Source of the DNA: Acetoanaerobium sp041831635
Lineage (GTDB): Bacteria; Bacillota; Clostridia; Peptostreptococcales; Filifactoraceae
Direction of reading: 5' to 3'
Assembly (NCBI GenBank): GCA_041831635.1
Contig: JBHASY010000146.1
Location: 1-5,202 of the forward strand
Length of the DNA: 5,202 nt
Within the stretch, counting starts at the first letter, position 1. The number at the start of each line of letters is the position of its first letter. The translations under genes were made by a program, and so were the position numbers. Positions 1-5,202 of this stretch are shown here, one piece after another. The notes beneath the pieces were generated by a model. It saw nothing but the letters and a program-made list of their open reading frames with translations. It searched no databases and was not told where the DNA came from.

Positions 1-432
1 AGAGTCTTTATTTAAAATCTCTGAAAATTCGTTTTGGCTGTGGATTGTTATCATAAGAGAAGTTATTAAACTCAAAAAACTCCTAGTGACTAATTTTCCG
101 TTTAACCTACAGGTACTTTTTCCATCTTCATAAATTTCTCTTCTGAGTATAATCATATCATCTTCTAAATCTATTCCTTCGTCGATTAAAAGTCTTTTTA
201 TTTCTTCTTTATTATTTGAATCTAAATAAAAAACAGCCTCTATACTGGTTTTTGACTTATTTTTTCTAACAAAGGATTTATCTGCTCTTTTTCCGAGAGC
301 AAACAGTAGTGCATCTATCACTATAGATTTTCCTGCACCTGTTTCTCCCGTGAAAATATTAAAACCCTCAAAAAAATTTATTTTAGAATGCTCTATCAGT
401 GCAAAGTCCTGTATAAATAATTCTTTTAACAT
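1..432 (-). CDS. recN: DNA repair protein RecN, N-terminal part (cut by window edge)
   Basis: RecN is an SMC-like ATPase that acts early in double-strand break repair in the cytoplasm. I translated 144 codons from the ATG at 432-430 to the window edge without a stop; the family is about 550-570 residues, so about three quarters lies outside. The N-terminus MLKELFIQDFALIE is typical of RecN. The Walker A motif GETGAGKS is at residues 29-36, followed by IVIDALLFALGKRAD, and RLNGKLVT is at about 109-116. The Q-loop region reads IHSQNEF (130-136), where most family members have HGQH(D/E); the glutamine (Q133) is kept. The start is supported by AGGAGA six bases upstream. The gene begins 14 bases after the argR stop and is probably cotranscribed with it. 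The Walker A motif, the start and the argR-recN order make the call firm. Confidence 0.93.
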   Translation of the reverse strand, partial: MLKELFIQDFALIEHSKINFFEGFNIFTGETGAGKSIVIDALLFALGKRADKSFVRKNKSKTSIEAVFYLDSNNKEEIKRLLIDEGIDLEDDMIILRREIYEDGKSTCRLNGKLVTRSFLSLITSLMITIHSQNEFSEILNKDS

Positions 433-438
433 ACATAA

Positions 439-444
439 TCTCCT
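439..444 (-). promoter_or_regulatory. Ribosome binding site of recN
   Basis: AGGAGA is read on the minus strand in the 14-base gap between the argR stop and the recN ATG at 432, with six bases between it and the start. It favours this ATG over the overlapping out-of-frame ATG at 436-434. Confidence 0.75.
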
Positions 445-446
445 AA

Positions 447-893
447 TTAAAGAAGTTTTCCGAATCTTTCTACAAAACTTGGAACATCTTCTCTATTTTT
501 CATTAAGACAAAAACTGTATCTGTGCCTCCTATGGTTCCTAAAATCTCTTTTTCTTCCAAAGAATCTATTACTTTAGCAACCAAATTAGCTGCTCCATCA
601 ACAGTTTTTAGACAGACTATATTATCTGAATAGTCAATAGATAATAAAACTTCTTTGACAAATCTGAGTAACTTGTCAAAGGAAGTTTTATCTGCTTCTC
701 TAAGTGAAGCATATTTATATTCCCCATTTTCGCCTAAAACCTTGACTAATTTCAGTTCTTTTATATCCCTCGATATGGTGGCCTGAGTGACCTGAATGCC
801 TGCCTCTCCTAGCTCAAATACCAATTCATCTTGAGTTTCAATTTCATTATTTTCAATAATTTCAAGTATCTTGGCATGTCTTTTCTGTTTCAA
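447..893 (-). CDS. argR: Arginine repressor ArgR/AhrC
   Basis: This is the arginine-responsive transcription factor that represses arginine synthesis and, in Bacillus-type relatives, activates catabolism; it works as a hexamer. At 148 residues it is close to the usual 149-156. The N-terminal winged helix-turn-helix spans about residues 1-65, with the recognition segment TQATISRDIKEL at 36-47 and LVKV...YKY after it, as in B. subtilis AhrC. The C-terminal oligomerisation and arginine-binding domain has TVDGAANLVAKVID (97-110) and GTIGGTDTVFVL (119-130). The usual GDD ligand-binding pair here reads G-T-D (T124, D125), so the first aspartate is missing. The start is TTG at 893-891; no in-frame ATG lies in the N-terminal region, and AAAGGGGG sits seven bases upstream. 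The gene lies 28 bases after tlyA and 14 before recN, the standard Firmicutes position. Family assignment is firm; arginine response is inferred and made less certain by the changed motif. Confidence 0.95.
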   Translation of the reverse strand: MKQKRHAKILEIIENNEIETQDELVFELGEAGIQVTQATISRDIKELKLVKVLGENGEYKYASLREADKTSFDKLLRFVKEVLLSIDYSDNIVCLKTVDGAANLVAKVIDSLEEKEILGTIGGTDTVFVLMKNREDVPSFVERFGKLL

Positions 894-900
894 TTTCTTA

Positions 901-908
901 CCCCCTTT
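901..908 (-). promoter_or_regulatory. Ribosome binding site setting the TTG start of argR
   Basis: AAAGGGGG is read on the minus strand in the 28-base tlyA-argR gap, seven bases before the TTG at 893-891. It is G-rich rather than the AGGAGG form at other genes here, but well placed, and no ATG competes in the N-terminal region of ArgR. The gap holds no hairpin that looks like a terminator. Confidence 0.7.
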
Positions 909-921
909 GTTTTTCTATATA

Positions 922-1722
922 TTAAAATAAATTCTTATGTGCCATATCCACCACACCGTCAATATTTATTTCACTGTTTACTTCACAACTAGAGTTAAAA
1001 TGCACTAAAAATTCAATATTGCCTTTAGGGCCTGTAATAGGAGAGTATGAAATATTTTGTGTTTTTAATCCTATATTTTCTGCGAATATCAAGATTTCCT
1101 GTATTACTCTTTTATGAACTAAGCTGTCTTTTACTACTCCTTTTTTTTTAACTTCTTCTCGTCCTGCCTCAAACTGAGGTTTTATCAAAGCTATTACATC
1201 AAAATATCTCTTTGAAATAATTTTTAACAGTACAGGCAAAATCATTTTTAGCGATATAAAAGATACATCTATACTTGCAAATTCGATATTTTCATTTTTA
1301 AATAAATCTTCATCTATATATCTAAAGTTAGTTCTTTCCATACAGACTACTCTTGGGTCGTTTCTAAGTTTCCAATCCAGTTGACCATATCCTACATCTA
1401 CAGAATATACTTTTCTTGCCCCGTTTTGTATCATACAGTCGGTAAATCCCCCTGTGGATGCTCCTATATCTATACAGACTTTATTTTTTAGATCTATTTT
1501 AAAATCAATAATGGCTTTTTCGAGTTTTAGTCCTCCTCTGCTTACATAATTTAAAAGATCTGCTTTAAGAACTATATTTGCATCTTCATCTACCATAGTT
1601 CCTGCCTTATCACAAACTAAATTATCTACATACACATTTCCTGCCATTATGTTTCGCTTTGCTTTTTCTCTAGTCAAACATATATTTTTTTCTACCAATA
1701 GTATGTCTATTCTTTTCTTCAT
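922..1722 (-). CDS. tlyA: TlyA family rRNA 2'-O-methyltransferase / hemolysin A (YqxC-like)
   Basis: The TlyA family is SAM-dependent and cytoplasmic. In Mycobacterium it methylates ribose 2'-O positions of 16S and 23S rRNA, and loss gives capreomycin resistance; the Bacillus member is YqxC. The 266 residues fit the family length. An S4 RNA-binding domain covers about 1-60 (RIDILLVEK, REKAKRNIMAGNVYVD). The FtsJ-like methyltransferase follows: YVSRGGLKLEKA (59-70), the SAM loop DIGASTGGFTDC (85-96), VDVGYGQLDW (108-117), SIDVSFISL (150-158), LIKPQFEAGRE (179-189) and GPKGNIEFL (231-239). By alignment with the family, K66, D152, K181 and E237 form the K-D-K-E catalytic set, so the enzyme looks intact. 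The ATG overlaps the dxs stop as ATGA, with GAGG six bases upstream, suggesting translational coupling. A nine-A run falls in codons 191-193 (VKKK). The exact rRNA target in this host cannot be read from sequence. Confidence 0.94.
   Translation of the reverse strand: MKKRIDILLVEKNICLTREKAKRNIMAGNVYVDNLVCDKAGTMVDEDANIVLKADLLNYVSRGGLKLEKAIIDFKIDLKNKVCIDIGASTGGFTDCMIQNGARKVYSVDVGYGQLDWKLRNDPRVVCMERTNFRYIDEDLFKNENIEFASIDVSFISLKMILPVLLKIISKRYFDVIALIKPQFEAGREEVKKKGVVKDSLVHKRVIQEILIFAENIGLKTQNISYSPITGPKGNIEFLVHFNSSCEVNSEINIDGVVDMAHKNLF
1141..1149 (-). repeat. Nine-base poly-A run inside tlyA
   Basis: The coding strand has nine consecutive A residues making three lysine codons (residues 192-194 by the AAA AAA AAA triplets), followed at once by GGAG. 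It is the longest homopolymer I noticed in the window. Removing one A gives GAG then TAG almost immediately; adding one A gives a short tail that ends at TAA about nine codons on. Either change would remove the catalytic glutamate segment NIEF. Confidence 0.85.
1719..1722 (-). other. ATGA stop/start overlap of dxs and tlyA
   Basis: The tlyA ATG (1722-1720) shares two bases with the dxs TGA stop (1721-1719). A GAGG ribosome binding site lies in the last dxs codons, at 1732-1729. This arrangement usually lets a terminating ribosome restart, tying TlyA output to Dxs translation. Confidence 0.9.
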
Positions 1723-3602
1723 GAAATTTCCTCGTAATTTGTCTCATATCCTATAAACTCAGTAATGCTTTCATATATCCCGTCGCTGTCAAGTCCAAAT
1801 TTTGATAGTAGTATATCAGTATTTCCGTGCTCTATAAACTTGTCAGGCAATGAAAAAGACTTGAATTTCCCTGAATACTCGTTATCAAAAAGTTTTTGTT
1901 TTAATTTTGAACTAAATCCTCCGGAATAAATATGATCTTCAAGAGAAAATATATAGTCCATATCATCTGACAATTTCTGAATACTCGTCTCATCCATTGG
2001 ATTTATACATCTGGCATTTACTACAGAAACTTTAATTCCCGATGCAGCCATTTTATTTCTTACTTTTAGAGCAGTTTCTACCATTTTTCCGACAGATATT
2101 ATAGCTATCTTAGGTTCATCATAAATCCACTCCCAATTCATGAGATTTAAATCTCTATCATAATTATCCAGATTTATAGCTTTTCCTCTTGGATATCTTA
2201 TTGCTATGGGATGTGCGTAAGTATGAGAAAATTCTATCATAGCTTTTAGTTCTATCGAATCTCTGGGTGCCATAATCGTAAAATTCGGTATAGTAGAAAG
2301 AAAACCTATATCAAAAACACCATGATGTGTTTCTCCATCTTCTCCTACCAAGCCGGCTCTATCGATGAGCAAAGTAACAGGTAAATCTTGCAGGGCTACA
2401 TCGTGCAAAACTTGGTCATAGGCTCTTTGCAAAAACGTCGAGTACACTACAAAATATGGTTTTATCCCTGAAGTAGCCAGTCCTGCGGCTAGTGTAACAG
2501 CATGTTCTTCTGCTATTCCTACATCTATTATCCTGTCAGAATGTTTATCAATTACAGCATCAAGTCCCGTTCCGCTTATCATGGCTGCTGTGATAGCAAC
2601 CGTTTTTGAATCTTTGTCAAAAATGTCGTTTAAAGTATTCCCAACTACATTTGAGTAGGTAAGCTGAAAACTGGAGCTTACACCTTTAGCGATGTCAAAT
2701 TTGCTTACTCCATGATAGTCGCGCGGGTTATTTTGTGCGTATTTATAGCCTTTTCCTTTTGTAGTCAGTACATGGAGAATTTTAGGTCCCTCTATATTAT
2801 TTAATTCGTTTAAGGCATGCACTATAGACTTATAGTCATGACCATCTAAAGGTCCAAAATACTTTATGCCCATTTCTTCAAAAAAAGCCCCAGGCATTAC
2901 CATATGTTTCAAACCATCTTTTATTTTAACAGCAGCATTTGTAGCCTTTGCTCCTACTACAGGTACAGAACTCATAAACTCAATCATATTCTTAGAAAAT
3001 TTTCTATATGTCGTTGTCATTCTTATGTTATACAGGGAATTAGATAAACCGCCGACATTCTTACATATAGACATATCATTATCATTTAAAATAACCAGCA
3101 TATCGGTATTTGTACTTCCAAGATGATTTAGCCCCTCTAAAGCTAATCCGCCAGTCAAGGCTCCGTCTCCTATGACTGAAATTACCTTAAACTTTTCATT
3201 ACATAAATCTCTTCCTAAAGCAATTCCAAGTCCTGCTGAAATAGATGTAGAACCATGACCCGTTTCAAAACAATCATGTGGACTTTCTTTTCGTTTGGGG
3301 AAACCGCTTAATCCCTCATACTGCCTAAGCGTTGAAAATTTTTCTTTTCTTCCTGTAAGCAATTTATGGACGTAAGTCTGATGGCCTACGTCAAATATGA
3401 TCTTGTCTTTAGTGGTGTCATATACGCTATGAAGTGCAAGTGTAAGTTCTACTACACCTAGATTTGATGCCAAATGCCCACCGGTTTTTGAAACTGATTT
3501 TATCAAAAACCTACGTATATCTTTTGCTAATTTATCTATTTCATTCGTTGATAGTTTTTTTAAGTCACTCGGTTTATTTATATTTCCAAGATATTTGTAC
3601 AT
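1719..3602 (-). CDS. dxs: 1-deoxy-D-xylulose-5-phosphate synthase
   Basis: Dxs condenses pyruvate and glyceraldehyde 3-phosphate into 1-deoxy-D-xylulose 5-phosphate, the first step of the MEP isoprenoid pathway and a precursor of thiamine and pyridoxal in many bacteria. It is a cytoplasmic, thiamine diphosphate-dependent dimer. I place the start at the ATG at 3602, giving 627 residues; a longer in-frame ATG at 3620 would give 633. The shorter form has the usual N-terminus MYKYLGNIN and an upstream GAGAGAG; the longer has no ribosome binding site. In 627-residue numbering: GGHLASNLGVVEL (H43), FDVGHQTYVHK (H74), the ThDP/Mg motif GDG (145-147) with NDND (173-176), catalytic glutamate E365 in GIAEEHAVT, YSTFLQRAYDQ (R393), DRAGLVGEDGETHHG (R415), RYPRGK (R472), and the C-terminal SLEDHIYSGGF. 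Nothing is missing. It follows the PAP2-like gene and overlaps tlyA. Confidence in function is very high; the start is a strong inference. Confidence 0.97.
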   Translation of the reverse strand: MYKYLGNINKPSDLKKLSTNEIDKLAKDIRRFLIKSVSKTGGHLASNLGVVELTLALHSVYDTTKDKIIFDVGHQTYVHKLLTGRKEKFSTLRQYEGLSGFPKRKESPHDCFETGHGSTSISAGLGIALGRDLCNEKFKVISVIGDGALTGGLALEGLNHLGSTNTDMLVILNDNDMSICKNVGGLSNSLYNIRMTTTYRKFSKNMIEFMSSVPVVGAKATNAAVKIKDGLKHMVMPGAFFEEMGIKYFGPLDGHDYKSIVHALNELNNIEGPKILHVLTTKGKGYKYAQNNPRDYHGVSKFDIAKGVSSSFQLTYSNVVGNTLNDIFDKDSKTVAITAAMISGTGLDAVIDKHSDRIIDVGIAEEHAVTLAAGLATSGIKPYFVVYSTFLQRAYDQVLHDVALQDLPVTLLIDRAGLVGEDGETHHGVFDIGFLSTIPNFTIMAPRDSIELKAMIEFSHTYAHPIAIRYPRGKAINLDNYDRDLNLMNWEWIYDEPKIAIISVGKMVETALKVRNKMAASGIKVSVVNARCINPMDETSIQKLSDDMDYIFSLEDHIYSGGFSSKLKQKLFDNEYSGKFKSFSLPDKFIEHGNTDILLSKFGLDSDGIYESITEFIGYETNYEEIS

Positions 3603-3607
3603 ATTTA

Positions 3608-3614
3608 CTCTCTC
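3608..3614 (-). promoter_or_regulatory. Ribosome binding site favouring the inner dxs start
   Basis: GAGAGAG is read on the minus strand five bases before the ATG at 3602-3600. The outer ATG at 3620-3618 is preceded by AT-rich sequence without a purine-rich site. It lies inside the first six codons of the longer form, so both forms cannot use it. Confidence 0.6.
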
Positions 3615-3624
3615 TTTCATAATT

Positions 3625-4074
3625 TTAAACTATAATATGAGCCATCAGCATTCCTAAAATTGCACCTGCAAATACTTCTTTAGGTGTATGTCCTATAAGT
3701 TCTTTTAACCTTACTTCATTTAAAGGGTCTTTTTTATGTTTATGAATATCATCTATTATTGCATTTAATATCTTAGCTTGTTTTCCCACAGACCTTCTTA
3801 CTCCGGCAGCATCATACATCACTACAAGTGCCAGAACCAATGCAAGTGCAAATTCGGATGAATCATATCCTGAAACTAAACCTACTGCTGTTGCAAGGCT
3901 CGTAACAAATGAGGTATGAGAACTGGGCATACCGCCTGAACCTACAAACCTTGATAAATCAAGTTTTTTCTCAAAAATATAGGTAAGTATTACCTTTATT
4001 AACTGAGCTATAAACCAAGATAAAAAACAAGCTATAAACACATCGTTGTCAATTATTCCTTTAAAAAAATTCAA
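3625..4074 (-). CDS. Divergent PAP2 family membrane protein (DUF212, YuiD-like)
   Basis: This is a small integral membrane protein of the divergent PAP2 (phosphatidic acid phosphatase-like) family; members are mostly uncharacterised. The 149 residues fit the family. Hydrophobic stretches lie at about 12-33, 56-69, 75-88 and 134-149. The core motif GGMPSSHTSFVTSLA covers 47-61, with H53 matching the PSGH histidine of classic PAP2 enzymes. YDAAGVRRSVGKQA is at 87-100, and GHTPKEVFAGAILG (128-141) resembles the third PAP2 motif with H129 kept and glutamate (E133) where classic enzymes have aspartate. The start is TTG at 4074-4072 with a perfect AGGAGG six bases upstream; no early in-frame ATG exists. 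It lies between ispA and dxs, so a prenyl-phosphate phosphatase role is plausible, but that is inference from context. Family call is firm, substrate unknown. Confidence 0.9.
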   Translation of the reverse strand: MNFFKGIIDNDVFIACFLSWFIAQLIKVILTYIFEKKLDLSRFVGSGGMPSSHTSFVTSLATAVGLVSGYDSSEFALALVLALVVMYDAAGVRRSVGKQAKILNAIIDDIHKHKKDPLNEVRLKELIGHTPKEVFAGAILGMLMAHIIV

Positions 4075-4080
4075 TATTTA

Positions 4081-4086
4081 CCTCCT
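4081..4086 (-). promoter_or_regulatory. Consensus ribosome binding site setting the TTG start of the PAP2-like gene
   Basis: A perfect AGGAGG, six bases before the TTG at 4074. It overlaps the ispA stop codon in the string TAGGAGG, so the ribosome finishing ispA covers the initiation site of the next gene. This strong site may compensate for the weak start codon. Confidence 0.85.
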
Positions 4087-4972
4087 ATTTTTTCCTAGTA
4101 AGTATATACTTTGCCAAGTCTACAAAAAATTCCTTTCCTGTATCGTCAAATACATTCAAACTTTCAATAGCAACTTCTACAGTAGTTTTCGCATATTTTT
4201 TAGATTTATCTAATCCAAAGTACTTAGGATAGGTCGCTTTGTCATTTGATTCATCGCTACCTATAGGTTTTCCAAGTTCTTCTTCACTACCTTCAATATC
4301 AAGTATATCGTCCGTAATTTGAAATGCCAGTCCTATATTTTTTGCATAAGTCTTCAGAGCGTTAAATTTTTCGTCATCAGCTTCTGCCATAACAGCAGGC
4401 GACAAAATAGATGCCTCTATTAACGCACCCGTTTTCTTGGTGTGAATAAATTTCATGGTTTCAATATCAATATTTTCCCCTTCTGACTTTATATCTACAG
4501 CCTGACCTGCAATCATACCGCTTATCCCAGCTGCCTTAGAAATTAAATTTATACCATCTATATTACTTTTAGTTAAATTCTTCGATACAAACTCTATCAT
4601 TATCTCGTGTGCCAAATTTAACAGTCCGTCTCCTGCAAGTATAGCTATAGCCTCTCCATAAATTATATGATTTGTAGGTTTTCCTCTTCTAAGTTCGTCG
4701 TTGTCCATAGCAGGTAAATCATCGTGAATTAAAGAATATGTATGAATCATCTCTAATGCACAAGCTATATCTATAAAATGCATCGGATTTTTGTTTAGCA
4801 ATTTTATAGTTTCTAAAAATAAAATCGGTCTTAGTCTTTTTCCACCTGCTTGTACACTATATCTCATAGAGTCAATTAAAATTTTTTCATAAATCACATC
4901 TATAGTTAGCAATTCACTCATACGATTTTCTATTATTTTTCTATCCTCTTCCAATACATCCTTAAAATTCAT
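4085..4972 (-). CDS. ispA: Polyprenyl synthetase, probable (2E,6E)-farnesyl diphosphate synthase
   Basis: IspA adds isopentenyl diphosphate to dimethylallyl and geranyl diphosphate, giving C15 farnesyl diphosphate for undecaprenyl phosphate and quinone-type lipids; it is cytoplasmic and Mg-dependent. The 295 residues match the family. GGKRLRP is at 43-49. The first aspartate-rich motif DDLPAMD is at 84-90, within HTYSLIHDDLPAMDNDELRRGKP, nearly the E. coli IspA sequence. GQAVDI is at 156-161, KKTGAL at 179-184 and the second aspartate-rich motif DDILD at 221-225, followed by GKPIGSDESNDKATYP. The two extra residues in the first motif and Tyr79 five places before it match E. coli IspA, supporting a C15 product; a geranylgeranyl product cannot be excluded by eye. 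The ATG has AGGAGAA upstream with eight bases between. It starts 16 bases after xseB, the normal Firmicutes neighbour. Confidence 0.95.
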   Translation of the reverse strand: MNFKDVLEEDRKIIENRMSELLTIDVIYEKILIDSMRYSVQAGGKRLRPILFLETIKLLNKNPMHFIDIACALEMIHTYSLIHDDLPAMDNDELRRGKPTNHIIYGEAIAILAGDGLLNLAHEIMIEFVSKNLTKSNIDGINLISKAAGISGMIAGQAVDIKSEGENIDIETMKFIHTKKTGALIEASILSPAVMAEADDEKFNALKTYAKNIGLAFQITDDILDIEGSEEELGKPIGSDESNDKATYPKYFGLDKSKKYAKTTVEVAIESLNVFDDTGKEFFVDLAKYILTRKK

Positions 4973-4980
4973 ATTTATAC

Positions 4981-4987
4981 TTCTCCT
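4981..4987 (-). promoter_or_regulatory. Ribosome binding site of ispA
   Basis: AGGAGAA is read on the minus strand just after the xseB stop and eight bases before the ispA ATG at 4972. It fixes that start; the xseB-ispA gap is only 16 bases and leaves no room for a promoter. Confidence 0.75.
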
Positions 4988-4988
4988 G

Positions 4989-5177
4989 TTATTTATTGAT
5001 TACTTTTATTTTTAACTCTGCACTATCTATTATATCACGACATCGCTGATATATTTGTATTCCGGACTCATATTTTTTTAAACTTTCCTCAAGATTAAGT
5101 TCGCTACTTTCCAGTTCATTTGCGATGTCTTCTAATTGTTTCATTAACTCTTCTAAAGAATTTTTGTTTTTTTTCAT
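4989..5177 (-). CDS. xseB: Exodeoxyribonuclease VII small subunit
   Basis: XseB is the small helical subunit of exonuclease VII. Several copies bind the long coiled-coil arm of XseA to form an enzyme that degrades single-stranded DNA in both directions. The 62-residue protein is at the short end of the usual 60-85. It shows the family pattern: SLEELMKQLEDIANELESSELNLEESLKKYESGI, with the first helix ending before SSELNLEESL and a second amphipathic helix (KKYESGIQIYQRCRDIIDSAELKIKVI) to the end. It is charged and predicted coiled. The ATG has GAGGA six bases upstream and overlaps a TAA that probably ends xseA. The coding start has an eight-A run. It is followed by ispA, as in Bacillus. The call is firm despite the small size because both sequence pattern and neighbours agree. 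Confidence 0.93.
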   Translation of the reverse strand: MKKNKNSLEELMKQLEDIANELESSELNLEESLKKYESGIQIYQRCRDIIDSAELKIKVINK

Positions 5178-5202
5178 TAGATATCCTCATTTCTAACCGA
5201 TA
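5177..5202 (-). CDS. xseA: Probable C-terminal end of exonuclease VII large subunit XseA
   Basis: One of the three minus-strand frames entering from the right edge reads SVRNEDI and stops at TAA (5179-5177), overlapping the xseB ATG as TAATG. XseA proteins often end with a short G-x-I-x-x-x-V tail, and xseA directly precedes xseB in Firmicutes, so this is the expected neighbour. Of the other frames, one hits TAG at once and one stays open into xseB. Only seven residues are visible, so the identification rests on context. Confidence 0.45.
5184..5188 (-). promoter_or_regulatory. Ribosome binding site of xseB
   Basis: GAGGA is read on the minus strand six bases before the xseB ATG at 5177, inside the presumed last xseA codons. 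Confidence 0.65.

Larger units (their letters stand above)
1..5202 (-). other. Probable single operon xseA-xseB-ispA-PAP2-dxs-tlyA-argR-recN
   Basis: All genes face the same way. From right to left the junctions are: TAATG overlap, 16-base gap, 10-base gap with the stop inside the ribosome binding site, 22-base gap to the preferred dxs start (4 to the outer one), ATGA overlap, 28-base gap and 14-base gap. No junction holds a hairpin followed by T residues, and none is long enough for a full promoter outside coding sequence. The promoter must lie upstream of xseA or inside a gene; neither is shown here. Confidence 0.8.

Noticed and set aside
415..432. Weak ARG-box-like stretch at the recN start (AAGAATTATTTATACAG)
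   Set aside because: About half of the conserved operator positions mismatch and it lies inside recN codons 3-8.
350..577. Plus-strand open frame of 75 codons across the argR-recN junction
   Set aside because: It lies opposite two well-identified genes, its translation is rich in Leu, Phe and Lys without any recognisable motif, and it has no ribosome binding site of note.
894..921. Terminator or internal promoter in the tlyA-argR gap
   Set aside because: The gap is only 28 bases, has no inverted repeat, and most of it is the argR ribosome binding site and its AT-rich flank.
894..960. Possible ARG box (self-regulation site) upstream of argR
   Set aside because: I looked for a TGAAT-N4-ATTCA-like palindrome in the gap and the end of tlyA. 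Only loose AT-rich partial matches such as AAGAATTTATT occur, too weak to call in such AT-rich DNA.
2866..3126. Plus-strand open frame of 86 codons inside dxs
   Set aside because: It is antisense to conserved dxs codons, and its hydrophobic look comes from the complement of AT-rich coding sequence. Nothing suggests translation.
1..5202. A previously undescribed system such as a defence island, mobile element, CRISPR array or secondary-metabolite cluster
   Set aside because: Every stretch is accounted for by a conserved housekeeping gene in a known order. I saw no repeats, transposase, integrase, toxin or unusual domain fusion.

Overview
The window looks like chromosomal housekeeping DNA from an AT-rich, low-GC Gram-positive anaerobe of the Clostridia (Firmicutes). 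The evidence is the very A+T-rich codon use (AGA arginine, ATA isoleucine), strong AGGAGG-type ribosome binding sites, TTG starts, and a gene order shared with Firmicutes. A Peptostreptococcaceae-like or related clostridial host is my best guess from the protein style, but the genus cannot be fixed by eye. I see no mobile element, tRNA, rRNA, CRISPR array or foreign-looking island.

Every gene is on the minus strand, so it is read from right to left. From 5202 down to 1 the order is: a probable last few codons of xseA; xseB (exonuclease VII small subunit); ispA (farnesyl diphosphate synthase); a divergent PAP2 (DUF212/YuiD-like) membrane protein; dxs (1-deoxy-D-xylulose-5-phosphate synthase); tlyA (S4-domain 2'-O-methyltransferase/hemolysin family); argR (arginine repressor); and the first 144 codons of recN, which runs off the left edge. 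This is the classic Firmicutes xseA-xseB-ispA-dxs-tlyA(yqxC)-argR(ahrC)-recN cluster, with the PAP2-like gene between ispA and dxs.

The genes are packed as one transcription unit. Junctions are overlaps (TAATG at xseA/xseB, ATGA at dxs/tlyA), a stop merged with the next Shine-Dalgarno site (TAGGAGG at ispA/PAP2), or gaps of at most 28 bases (tlyA/argR). No junction has room for an obvious terminator and no stretch over 300 bases lacks a gene. Start-deciding ribosome binding sites show that argR and the PAP2-like gene begin with TTG, and that dxs most likely begins 18 bases inside its longest reading frame.

Functionally the cluster joins isoprenoid supply (Dxs makes the first MEP-pathway intermediate, IspA builds the C15 chain, and the PAP2-like protein may act on a prenyl phosphate) with DNA repair (XseAB, RecN), ribosomal RNA modification (TlyA) and arginine regulation (ArgR). 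I found no convincing undescribed system. The points most worth a second look are small: a changed ligand-binding motif in ArgR (GTD for GDD), a nine-base A-run in tlyA where any one-base slip truncates the protein, and the placement of the PAP2-like gene between two isoprenoid genes.
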